The notes under the pieces are model-generated. The model worked only from the letters and a program-made list of their open reading frames with translations. It was not told where the DNA came from and searched no databases. This document shows positions 47,601 through 59,424 of a stretch of DNA of 64,000 nucleotides, in pieces; position 1 is the stretch's first letter, and every line of letters starts with the position of its first letter. Both the position numbers and the translations under genes were made by a program. Source of the stretch: Ianthella basta (taxonomy: Eukaryota; Porifera; Demospongiae; Verongiida; Ianthellidae); contig OZ025875.1 in NCBI GenBank assembly GCA_964019415.1, forward strand, positions 124,001 to 188,000. Reading direction: 5' to 3'.

Positions 47601-50600
47601 CTCCCCACCCCTTGCAACACGCACCTCATCCTCCAGGTAGATGGCATACTTGAGATGGATCTCCGGCAACTTTGACTTGAGCGCAGCACGAGCAATATCA
47701 AAGGCAAAGTCAAAAGATCTACAAGGTGGCATGGAGTGGGGGTGTGGCATGGGGGCGTGGCATGGAGTGGGGGTGTGGCATGGGAGGCAGGGCATGGAGT
47801 GGGGTGTGGCACCAAAGGGCTGGGGCCCTGCCAGCAGGAGTGCACTCACAGATTGTCAGTAGCATAGTCCACCGCTGCCTCAAGAAGACCAAACTTGGAC
47901 AGCAGTTTCACAGCAGAGTCGCCTCCTACAGAGTTCAGGGATGTTGAAATGACACATTTCCTTTCACTTCCCACCTCCCCCTTCAGACCCACCCATTTCC
48001 CCTTCAATCCCACCCACTCCTGCTTCAGCCACTCCCACTTCACCCTAATTCCCCTCGGCACTTCTAGTCCCCTTTCCTTCCCCTTGCCCTTCCCCGCCTT
48101 CCTAACTCCCTTTCACCCCCCCCCTCACCCCCCCCCCTCACCTAGGCTTTTGGCCCAGAGATAAGCCACTTGGTTGGCTGCCCCCTGCCCGCCATGGTTC
48201 TTTGCAACTCTGTAGGCGTCATCCCACAGCCCCTGTGCACGGTACATGTTGATGGCACCTTTCCAGTCCCCTCCACCCACAAAGTGCTGCTCGGCCTGCG
48301 TGTACTGCCCCTTGTGCTCAAGGTCCTACATCCAGGAGGGAGGAGGGGGGGGGGGGGGGGGCACTAGTAGGACAGCCAGGTGCTGCAATCAGTGTGTGGG
48401 CTACCTGTGCCAGGTGGAGGTGTGTCTCCTCCAACAGGTTGGGGTGGTGCACACCCACCAGCCGGATCATGTGATCAAGCTGCTGGTGGGCCTTGTACAT
48501 GGAGATAGCCTTGTCGTGCTCACCAATGCACACATAGACCCTGCAGAGGCAGCGGGAGGGAGGGAGGGAGAGAGGGATGCATGGGGGGGGGGGGAGGGAG
48601 GGAGGGAGAGAGGAAGGGGAAGAGGGATGCATGGGGGAGGAGCACACCCATACAGCACTAATGTCATAAATGAGGAAGCCCGCTGTGTCTGGGCTGGGAC
48701 AACTGCTATGTTATAAGTCGGTCCACTCACCTCTCTGCATCCCTCAATTTCCCATCCTTCTCAAGCTCCTCCCCCTTGGCACAGTAGCGTTGCCGCAACT
48801 CCTCCTCGGCCATGCAGTCCACAGCCAGCTGAGGGGCAGCCAGAACAGCCGTAAGCCCTGCCACACACTCCTCCCCTCCACCCCCTTCACTCACCCTGTA
48901 CGCTGTCTCCCACTGCCCTGCTCCAAAGTACATGCCCTCCGCCTCCTGGGGCAGCTCTGCCTTCTGGTAGTACCGTTCAGCAAGCTGGGGAACAGCACAG
49001 CACAAGTGGCAGGGCCTGAAGCAGGGTTGCCAAGCACTCCAGCTCACCTCAAAGTTCTTGGCACTGGCAAAGTGCTCTGCCAGCTGCTGGTAGTGCAGAG
49101 CCTCCACCTCACCCTCCTCCTGCATGTCCACTATCTGCACCGCCTTGGTCCACTGACGGGCCTTGATGGCTGCATCAGTAGCTTTGGTGGTGCTCCTGAT
49201 CAAAGTGGGACAGACATAAGGGCACTACATCAAACCCTCCGCCCAGCCCCACCCACTACATACCCAGCCCCACCCACTACGTACCCAGCCCCACCCACTA
49301 CATACCCAGCCCCACCTACTATGTACCCAGCCCCACCCACTACATACCCAGCCCCACCTACTACGTACCCAGCCCCACCCACTACATACCCAGCCCCACC
49401 TACTACGTACCCAGCCCCACCCACTACATACCCAGCCCCACCTACTACGTACCCAGCCCCACCCACTTCATACCCAGCCCCACCCACTACATACCCTGCC
49501 TCAATGAAGTGCTTGATGGCTGCATCATACTGCTTCTGAGACATGAGGTGGTCTCCCCACTCCTCCTCCAGGGCCACCACTTCGGCGGGGAAAGCACTGC
49601 GCGCCAGCTCCACCGCTGCGTATAGTGCCACATGACATCACATGCCATCACATGACATCACATGACATCACATGACATCACATGACATACTGCTGATCAC
49701 ATCACATGCCAGCAGCAAGGACATAACATTTTGTGTACCTTTCCTGAACTCCCTTCCTGCCTTGAATGCCTGCAGAGCTGGTTGGAGTTGACGAACCTTC
49801 TCGTAGAGGCTACCTGCCTAAAGACCCCCCACCAAGCAAGGGAGAGACCTGTTACCACACACTCCCTTACCATCACATCACTGAATGCATTCATACCATC
49901 TCAAACAGCCCAGCCTTCTTGAGCGATGAGGCCACAGACTCAACCACTGCCTGCTGTGAGGACATCTCCTGAGAGAGGAGCAGGCAGAGAGAGATAAGAC
50001 CAGACACACACACCATACACCTACACACACAGGTACACAGACAGACAACACACCTCATTGCTCATGAGTATCTTGGCTGCCTTTGCCGGCAGCCCTGCCT
50101 TCATGTACAGAGACACAGCCGAAGAGTGCTCCCCATTCTGCTCCTTGAGCTCCCCTGCCCGCTCCTCTTGGCCAGTGTCCAGCAGCCACTTGAGGTAGGA
50201 CTCCTCCAGTGAGTGCAGGTCAGGGTGGAGCTGGGGTGAGAGCAGTCAACACAGAGCAACTGACACAGCTGGACAGTGGCAGAGGGCCTAGTCTGCTAGC
50301 CCCTCCCCACCCAGCCCACCTTAGCCCCTCCCCACCACGCCCACCTTAGCCCTGGCCACAGCCAGCGACTGGTCCCACTTGTGCAGCTGTCGGTACATGC
50401 GCATGGCCTCCTCCACCTGGCCCTGCTCCAGGAGGATGCTCTCTGCCGTCTTGAACTGCTTCTCCAGCAGTGACAGTTTGCACTGCACCAGGTAGTGCTC
50501 CAGTCCGGGCTGGCCCTGCAGCCAGCAGCGGGAGAGAGGTGGGAGTGACGCACACTGGGTCACAGGGCCTCCCATCCTTCCACTCACAGTCTCTGCCTCC

Positions 50601-53600
50601 AGCCTTTCCGCTAGAGAGACAACCTCTTGGATGTAGCGTGCTTTGGACACATCCCCCAGAGCAGCATAGCACCTGCACACACCACAACAGGGTGAAAGGG
50701 CTGCACACAACACCCCCACCTTCACCCCAACCCTCTCCACCACCTCTGGGCCATCCGGAGCTGCCTGGCGCCCAGTGTGAGGTCAGCAAGGGTGCGCCAC
50801 ATGCTCTCTGACTCAGTGGTCATCTCCAAGGTCTCCAGGAACAGCAGTGCCCGCAGATAGTCCTGGTCCTCAATAGCAGTCCCAAACTCCACCAGGCCCT
50901 CGTCCAGTGTGTACGACACCGTGTCCACCCCAGACTGCACCAGCACCTCAGTCTTCCCCTCCCGTCGCTCCAGGGCAAGGATGTCACCCTGCACAAGGGA
51001 CACACCCATCACCGCCTTGCCCAGTCCTGCCGCACCTGTCCTCACACACCTTAATTGGGAAGGTTGTGACCTTGTCTGGGTTGTCAATGTTGTACCAGAT
51101 GCAGAGGCTGCCCTGGTTCTGTGCCACCACCACATCACTCATTGGGACCCACTGGGTGCGTGCGGGGGAGGGGGGGAGGGAGAGAGGGGAGGGGGAAGGG
51201 GGAGAGGGAGGGGAGGGGGGAGGGGGAGAGGGAGGGGAGGGGGGGCTCACACAATAGGTCAGACAGGTGTTAAGGAAATTCCTTACTAACCTGAACATAG
51301 GAGCAGTAGCTGAGCAGGGAGGACTTCACCTGGCTCTCCACATCCACCAGGAACAGCTGTGGCACAACAGATTGACATGACAGTAGCCCCCTCCCCCCAC
51401 CTCCCTCCCTCACCCCTCCCTCACCCTTCCCTCACCCCTTCCCTCACCCTCAGCTTCCTGTCTCGAAAGAGGAGCTTGTGGCCAGTCTCATTCAGCTACG
51501 TGAGGTAGTGTGGGTGGGGCAGGATGGGCGGGGCAGCTGCAGGCAGGTGGATGGTAATGTGCAAACCAACCTCAATCCAGTTCACTTTACTGTCGTGGGT
51601 GAAGGTTGCCAAGGTGACGCCGCTAACAAGGTCCACCACGGCTATGGTATGCAGGTCCACCAGGTAGGCCACCCGCTTGAGGTCGGAGGGGGCACGGCGC
51701 CGGCGCTCATTGGTACGAACACTGAGGCAACAAAGAAGGGGGAGTGGCACCACTGCCCCACCCCTCCCAGCCCACTCCACCCACCTGATCATGTGGGGGT
51801 TCGTGAACTCTGTCCTGACGGAGCCAAGGATGTCATTGACACCATACTCCACCAGACACAGCTCACCAGCGTTGAAGATCATGCACACCTGGGGAGGGAG
51901 GGGTGGGGAGGGAAGGGGTGGGGAGGAAGGGGGTGGGGAGGGAGGGAAGGAGAGGGGAGGAAAAGGAGGGGAGGGGAGGGGAGGGAAGGGAGAGTGGAGG
52001 AGAGTGGAGGGGAGAGGAGGGGATGGGGGAGGGTTGCCTGGCTTAGACATAGGTGCTATGAGCAAAGTCAGCATGCGTGTGTCTGCCTTTGGCACTCACA
52101 CTCTCATTTTCAAAATAAAACTTTTCGTTTCCTCCAGAGCTGTGCCAGGCCACCTACAGGCAGCAGAGGAACACCTCACACACCAACACATACACACAGA
52201 CACACACACACACACATACACACACACACACCAACACACACACGCGCACACACACACACACACACACACACCAACACACACACACACACACACACACACC
52301 CACCTCACTCAGCTTGAAGGTAGCCAGGTCTCCCAGGAGGAGGGTGTCCGAGGTGCGTGCCACCAGATAGCGGTCCCGGCCCATGATCTGCACCCGGTCT
52401 ATCTCGTAGCCGTAGTGGGAGCGCAGGACCACTCGCTTGGAGGTGCTCAGCTCCTTCACAATGACCTGGCTGAGACCGACGTAGGTCATCTCAAACTTGT
52501 TCTTGTACACGATGCGCTTGAGGCAGTACTCAAAGAGCTGGACACTGCCACACAGTGAGCCCTGGGCAGGGGAGGACACACACCTCACCACCACACCGTA
52601 TGGCCCATACACCCACCCCTCCCTCACCAGGGCGATCCGAGAGCCGTCTCTCCTCCAGCTCAGAGCGGTCACTGTGTAGAGGTGTGGAATGATCTTGGGC
52701 GGGGCCTCCTCCCAGAGCCCACGTTTGGGCAGCCAAGTGAAGACACGGAGCTTGTCATAGCTGCCCAGGACCACAGTGTGCCCACTGGGGCTGCTTATGG
52801 CAGAGGAGAACTCCTTCTCATCCTCCTCCTGGGAGTAGTCAAAGTGTTGCAATACTTTACCTGGAGGAGGGGCAGGGTGGCAATGGGGAAGGGGCAGGGT
52901 GGCAAGGGGAGGAGCAAAACGGAAAGAACAGACAGTGTCAACACTACTGTGTGTTTTACAGCATGTCTATACACACACACTGAGAGAGAGAGAGGTTTTG
53001 CCTCACCATCTAGACCGTACATGGTGACACGCTGGTCAGCCCCGCCCACCACGAGGGATGAGCCCCAAGCGAGGGCGTAGGGAGGGCAAGAGTGCCGGCA
53101 CACGGGGCCCTGGGACAGACCGCTGCCGTCATCCTCAAGGAAGTACCTCACCACAACCCCATCTGCATGGCCTGAGACAATGCCCTGAGCAGAGGGGCTG
53201 GGCGGGGAAGGGGTGGGGGATTGGGTTAGGGGGGTGGGGCAGGTGTAGGGGATGGGGCAGGTGTAGTGGGTGGGGCAGGTGTAGTGGGTGGGCCAAGAGT
53301 ACCCACCTGGCGGCAAGGGACACCACATACGAGTCAGTGTTGTAGAGGGTCTGGGCCTTGTTGCCCTTTGTCCCAGCACTGCGGACCTACAGGATGGACA
53401 GACAGACAGACAGACAGACAGAGACAGACAGACACCTGATCCAGTGGTGCCCTGCAGCACCACACCACTGCCTGCTCACCTTGCCATCCGCTTGTCCAAA
53501 GACGAAGAAGGACTGTGTGTGCGGCCACACCAGGCAGGTCACGGCACTCTGCAGGGAGACCTTGGCTGTGATGGCTTTCTTCTCTCCCCTGTCAGAGTGA

Positions 53601-54260
53601 AAGGGCAGGGTGAGGGCATGTCAAGGAACACGGTGGGCGGGGCACACTGACCACGCCTCCCCGATGCGGTACACAAATATGATGTTGTCCGACTGCCCCA
53701 CTGCAACTTTGGTGGAGTCCGGGGAGAAGGCGAGTGCCGTGACCTGGTAGCACTTCTTGCCCAACTGCAGAGCAATCAGCACCAGATGAAGGAGGACAGT
53801 AGTAGCAATGTCTACACTGCACCGTGCACGTTGCTGTGTCGGGCTCACAACCACAAACTTACACTGGCATCAGCCGGTTTGGTGGGGAATTTGTCCTTCT
53901 TTTCTCCTTGGTCATCAAAGAGGTAGACGGTCCTGTCTGCAGTGGCCACAGCAAGCTTATTGTTGTTTGGGGACCAAGCTATGGCTGTTATCTTGACTGG
54001 GGCGTCCTGCGCAAGTACGTGAATAATTAGGGATTCTTACACATATAGTGTCTATATGTAGTGTTCACTCATCTTTACAACAACATCTCCCTTACACTGT
54101 AAGCCGCTGAGCCTGTAGCTAGCACCATTCATGGTGTGTGTACTATCATTTGATTCCTACCTCATGCAAAATACAAAATATGGCAGTGGCAGGAGATATT
54201 CTGAGCAGGAGATAAACGCACCTGCGCGGGCAACACCGTCTTGACGTGCCTCAGTTGCAT
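44630..54260 (-). CDS. IFT172: Intraflagellar transport protein 172 (IFT-B)
   Basis: Peripheral IFT-B subunit needed for anterograde transport and turnaround at the ciliary tip. The start is ATG at 54260 ([13 protein letters not shown]). N-terminal WD40 propellers occupy exons down to about 51000 ([78 protein letters not shown] analogue [20 protein letters not shown]). The rest is TPR-like helical solenoid ([39 protein letters not shown]). The last exons keep [20 protein letters not shown] and end [13 protein letters not shown]...AFSFK, stop at 44630. The order matches the full-length protein (about 1,700-1,750 residues in animals). Dozens of short introns; several hold arrays that begin at donors or lead into acceptors. 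Confidence 0.97.
45780..45952 (-). repeat. 21-bp minisatellite at an IFT172 donor site
   Basis: On the sense strand the exon (GTSANPQ) ends CCCCCAG at 45953 and the array starts GTGGGTGGCCAG, the first unit of about eight 21-bp copies. Every unit repeats the GTGGGT donor. The next exon is [14 protein letters not shown], in frame. Confidence 0.95.
48323..48365 (-). repeat. C-rich tract in front of an IFT172 acceptor
   Basis: On the sense strand a run of about 17 C followed by CTCC repeats leads to ...GGATGTAG and the exon [15 protein letters not shown]. It acts as the polypyrimidine tract. A second C/T-rich tract of the same kind lies at 48549-48632. Confidence 0.85.
49243..49494 (-). repeat. 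Second 21-bp minisatellite at an IFT172 donor site
   Basis: The exon (IKHFIEAG) ends at 49495 and the array starts with the donor GTATGTAGTGGG. About twelve 21-bp units follow, each with GTATGTAG or GTACGTAG. The downstream exon ([15 protein letters not shown]) continues in phase. A separate 11-bp repeat (acatcacatg type) is at 49628-49690. Confidence 0.95.
51160..51245 (-). repeat. CCCTC-rich tract before an IFT172 acceptor
   Basis: The sense strand is nearly pure pyrimidine, ending ...GCACGCACCCAG before the exon that encodes [21 protein letters not shown] similar tract at 51897-52030 precedes the exon [11 protein letters not shown]. Confidence 0.85.
52195..52303 (-). repeat. GT-rich microsatellite at an IFT172 donor site
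   Basis: The sense strand reads CTGAGTGAG|GTGGGTGTGTGT and then about 100 bp of GT-rich repeats. The exon (KLSE) ends at 52304; the following exon encodes [14 protein letters not shown]. Confidence 0.9.
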
Positions 54261-54812
54261 TTTGCAGACACACCTACTGATAGACGGTAGCGGCCATTTT
54301 ACTTTGAAAACAGTGGGGTATCTATGGTAACCGCCGCACGGTGGGGTAATTTTGTCACTAGGGTAATTTTGTCACTAGGGTATAATTCCGTCACTAGCTA
54401 TTGTCTCGACTCTTGTTCCTTCGCGGTGGGCTTTTAGCTCACCACAACACCGCTGTTTTACAACTCATCCACTGCACTCTCTAAACCTAACCGGGTGTGA
54501 GCGTGCTCCTTCTAGATAAGTAGTGGTAGACCCACTCGACGGAATTTATACCCCGCTCTGAAATAATGACGAAATTACCGTCCCCGGTGCCATAGTAACA
54601 TCTGCGCATGCGCCGTAGCACGAGCTCTGTACAGCACGTGGTACCTCAGACTGGTAAGTGTACTGATGGGGAATTGATCTTTACAACTTAAATTCAAATG
54701 ATGTATTTGCTGACATATTTGCAAGAACAGATCGTCTTAGTCAGTTTCAACTATTCGTAAGGGGTATGTCTGTCTCGCGTGTTTCCTGCAGTTTGCTACT
54801 GTTTGCTGAACG
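54261..54812. promoter_or_regulatory. Divergent IFT172/RPL21 promoter region
   Basis: 552 bp between the two start codons. It has an NRF1-type palindrome TGCGCATGCGC at 54602-54612, an E-box CACGTG near 54636, and a probable untranslated first exon of RPL21 with donor ctg|gtaagtg (about 54655) and acceptor ttcctgcag (54790). X-box-like motifs lie at 54318-54331 and 54586-54599. No TATA box is evident. Confidence 0.6.
54322..54595. mobile_element. Small TIR element in the IFT172/RPL21 promoter
   Basis: The left side (ctatggtaaccg...ggtaattttgtcac...gggtataattccgtc) is mirrored on the right when reverse-complemented (ctatggcaccgg...ggtaatttcgtca...gggtataaattccgtc). About 270 bp, no coding capacity, two to three internal copies of a 17-bp ggtaattttgtcactag repeat at the left. 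Likely an old MITE; superfamily unknown. Confidence 0.6.
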
Positions 54813-55902
<1,090 letters not shown>

Positions 55903-56005
55903 ACTGCAACACACTTTGTCAATGTTATTGTAATGACATTATTGATTGTACTCAGTGGTGAGTGGTGACTGGTGCATGCGGTGGCATAGTGAGTGGTCTT
56001 GTGTG
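55903..56005. other. Convergent 3' spacer RPL21/EIF2B3
   Basis: 103 bp between the stop codons, so the 3' untranslated regions overlap or nearly so. Contains attgtaatgac-type AT-rich sequence but no separate gene. Confidence 0.6.
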
Positions 56006-57332
56006 TTAGTGGAGTGCTCCGGCAACCAGTGTCTCGCCTTTGGCCTCCGCTGCATGAAGGAAGGGCAGCAGATGAGTGGGACAGAGCGGTGTGGTGGTGT
56101 GTGCACAGAGGGAGACCCACTGCCTTGGGTGATGGTGTAGCCCGGTCCAAGGTAGCACTCCTTCAGGGTTGCCCCCTCCCCCACCTCCACATGGTGGCTC
56201 AGCACACAGTTCTGAACAGTGGCCCTGCAAGCACGGACATGAGTGCCAACTGCACTAGCCCCACCCACCACTGCCCATGACCCCACCCACCTCTCGCCGA
56301 TAACTACACCTTCCATGAGCACAGACCCCACCACCTTGCTCCGATCCTTGAGCACACACTGCTTCCCCACCACTGACTTCTTCACAGAGCTCTTCTCAGC
56401 CACGCTGGCCCCTTGTCCCAGCAGGGAGTCAGAGCTCACCTGGGGCCTGCCTCTCCCCATCACAGACGGGTTGTCTGCCCCGTCTGATAGGAGTGCTTGA
56501 TAACTGCGGGGAAGCTGCAGAGGTAGTTACATCACCATGGCAACCACTGTCCCATCCACAATCACCCCAACCCAACCCACCATCTTGTTGATTTCTGCAT
56601 ACACTGCTAGCGTCCTCACTCGCACACACAGGTGCTGCTCAGAGGCAACATGGACAAAGCATCTAAAAGCCTCCTTGGTGTCTAAGAGCCCACCCGGGCT
56701 CATAACAGCATGAGAGGATGCTTCTAGTGCAATCTGATCCAAATCTTCAGCTTCTGCCGACCCACTAACATGGGACATCTGGGGGGCAACTGGAGGCAAG
56801 GGGAGCTGCTATTGACCAACCTCACGGATGCCACATAAAGCAATACTCTTTACACATTATCTCAACACACACGCACACACGCACACACACACACACGCAC
56901 ACACACACACACACACGCACACACCATCCACAACTACACGTGCTCACACACTGCACTTGTGTTCTGTGACTCGTCTGCTGCCTCCTCCAGTGGCTTTGCT
57001 TTGAGGAACTGCCTCCGCACGATCTCAGGGACCACCTCATCATACAAAGACACAGCAGGGCTGCAGAAAAAGGGATTCTCCCTCAGCTTCAAAGGCTTCA
57101 GGGGATTCCCCCAGCCCTACCCTCCACTCACATGTGGTCCAGTGCCCACTCCAACGTGTCACGCCTCATGAGGTACATGTGGGCGTCGGCCAGGCCACAC
57201 CTCAACTGAATGTGGGCGTGTCTCATTAGCATGGCACGGCTGAGATCCACCTCGTCCTCCCCAACCACCTCACGGTGGAGTAGCAGCAGACGCACTCCAT
57301 CCAGACCAAAGATGTCTTGCTCTAAGACAACA

Positions 57333-57373
<41 letters not shown>

Positions 57374-58041
57374 CAATGCTGACAGCTCAACAGTCCTGGG
57401 TATTATTGGCCCCACCCACTGTACTGGATTTACTGCTGGTCCCGCCCACCCTACCAAAGGCCTTACCACACATGAATCAAGCCCCGCCCACCTGGTGGCT
57501 GCCACTTCCTCTCCTCCTCCTCCTGGGCCCCCTCCCCCCGCGGTGGTCCCGCCCACCCCAGGAGCACTGTCACAGAAGCGTTGTTGGTCCGGTGCACATC
57601 GGCCAGCAGGTGCAGTGGCACGTCACACACCAGGTCGCAGCTCAACAGGAGCACGCTGGCAGCTCGGAGGAGCGGGCGGACCTGCCGCAGGGAGTCCATG
57701 CTCTCCTGATCAGTGTCCGCCATGCACACCCAGTCCACGGAGATGGCCAGCCCGCAAACCTCCCGCAGCTCAGCCACGGCCCCCTTCATGGCCTCGCAGC
57801 TCTCCTCCTCCACCACCACCAGACATTCTGCAGAGGGGTGGGCAGTCACACGTGAAGCAGTACTGTCGCCAATAGGGCGCTGAGGTCACGTGCCTGTGAA
57901 TCCTTCGTTCTGGAGGTAGTGAAGAGGGTAGTAGAGGAGCGGTCGGTTGGCTACGGGCAGCAGGGCCTTGGGCGTGTCCTCTGTGAACGGGTACAGCTTC
58001 CTGCCCCTCCCACCAGCCAGCACCACCGGCTGGATCTCCAT
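56006..58041 (-). CDS. EIF2B3: Translation initiation factor eIF2B subunit gamma
   Basis: Part of the catalytic gamma-epsilon pair of eIF2B, the GDP/GTP exchange factor for eIF2. The start is ATG at 58041 (MEIQPVVLAGGRGRKLYPFT), a nucleotidyltransferase-like N-terminus with PKALLPVANRPLLYYPL. Then VLLLSCDLVCDVPLHLLADV, DIFGLDGVRLLLLHREV and LRCGLADAHMYLMRR. The left-handed beta-helix hexapeptides follow (SSVKKSVVGKQCVLKDRSKV; VEVGEGATLKECYLGPG), and the last exon gives AEAKGETLVAGALH, stop at 56006. Order and ends match the family. An upstream in-frame ATG (58107) would add 22 residues, which I judge less likely. CA repeats lie in two introns (56865-56922, 57331-57372). Confidence 0.92.
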
Positions 58042-58278
58042 CAAAACGTACCCTCTCCGGCTAGCAGCCCCAGTGGGGGAATTCCCGTACAGGCAACATG
58101 CGTGCACCCTCGCAGTTGTCAGCCAGCAGGCGCAGGGCGAGGCGGATCCGAATCAACTTCAACAACACGCCACTAGCGACTAAGAGTACTAGTGGATATT
58201 TAATAGATTGAATAATAATTCCTGCTATACACTTCACAACACATGACACGTCTCATGAAGTGGCTAAATGGCTACTGT
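58042..58278. other. Spacer between NDP kinase and EIF2B3
   Basis: 237 bp, tandem orientation on the minus strand. It should hold the EIF2B3 promoter and the NDP kinase 3' end. Nothing else is visible. Confidence 0.55.
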
Positions 58279-59095
58279 TCATTTGGTGGGCTCATAGATC
58301 CACTGGTCGTTAGTCTTGACCCACGCACAGAGCTCATCAGGCTTGAACCAGAGAGCAATCTCCTTCTCTGCTGTTTCCACACTGTCGCTGCCATGGCAAA
58401 TGTTGCTATGGACATGGAAGCAGTAGGTATCCTTGTAATGTGTGTGTGCGTGTGTGCGTGTGCATGCGTGTGTGATGATCTATGCCTTGTCCAGCTCACC
58501 GGCCAATGTGGATGCTGAAGTCTCCTCTGATGGTTCCGGGGGCAGAGTCTTTCTGCAGAACGGGAGCACCAACTGTCTGACCGCCCATGCACACATGTAC
58601 GCACACAGACACACACACTCACCGGGTCAGTAGTGCCGAGCATCTTTCGTCCAGTCTCGACCACGCCCAGCCCCTCCCACACCTACACAACAACACAGTG
58701 TGACTAGCGCAAATGGCCACGACCAGCGGTAGTGCCTCTCGACAATATAACTTAGCTAGTTAGTACTGCACTCAGTCGCTCACCATGGCAACGACCGGAC
58801 CAGTGGCCATGAAGTCGACCAGACCGGGAAAGAATGGTTTCTTCTTCAGTTCGCCGTAATGTTCTTCCAGAAGCTCCTTGGTCGGCTGTGGAGCAGAGAC
58901 ACTTATGCGGTGAAACACTTTAGCGAGCTCTGATGAGTCCATGACAATTAATTTACCATAATCATCTTCATGGCCACCAGTTTGAAGCCTTTAACTTCGA
59001 ACCGCTTCACGATCTCGCCAACGAGCCCGCGCTGGACGCCATCTGGTTTCACAGCAATAAACGACCTCTCGTTCTTACCCGCCATCTTTTCGAGC
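58279..59095 (-). CDS. Nucleoside diphosphate kinase, group I (NME1/NME2 type)
   Basis: Transfers gamma-phosphate between NTPs and NDPs through a phosphohistidine. The start is ATG at 59095 ([20 protein letters not shown]) in an AAGATGGCGGG context. Then [70 protein letters not shown], and the active-site histidine in [20 protein letters not shown]. The end [14 protein letters not shown] is followed by a stop at 58279-58281. About 152 residues in five short exons, the normal size. A longer in-frame N-terminus (from 59256) is open but hydrophobic and lacks family support. Confidence 0.96.
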
Positions 59096-59424
59096 ACGTG
59101 GGATAGACCACAATTATTAGTGTCCCGCCCACTCGAAACACTGTCACACGTACACTCCACGACAGACAGGAGGAGTGCTAGTCTCGCGCAGCCAACCGCT
59201 ATTCCTGCAGCCTCCATTTTTATATCAATCAACCACAATAGTTTCAGTACTAGCAATTAGTAATTTATTATAATTACATGCAGACTTTAAGTTAGCTATA
59301 TCAATTATTACTTGCAAGTGCCTCATGTGCCGCGCATACTAGGGCAAGCTAAGGGTCACGGGATAGCCCAACTACAAGGGCAAGCTAGGTGCATGCAGAT
59401 GTAATTGTCCATAAGGTAGTACTG
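59096..59424. other. Spacer between the TPR gene and NDP kinase
   Basis: 329 bp, AT-rich toward 59260-59310. Carries the NDP kinase promoter and the TPR gene 3' end. A short direct repeat agggcaagcta occurs twice (59341 and 59378). Confidence 0.55.

Noticed and set aside
58948-59256. N-terminally extended NDP kinase from 59256
   Set aside because: The extension is open but hydrophobic and unlike the family; MAGKNER at 59095 is the usual start. It remains possible as a signal-bearing isoform.
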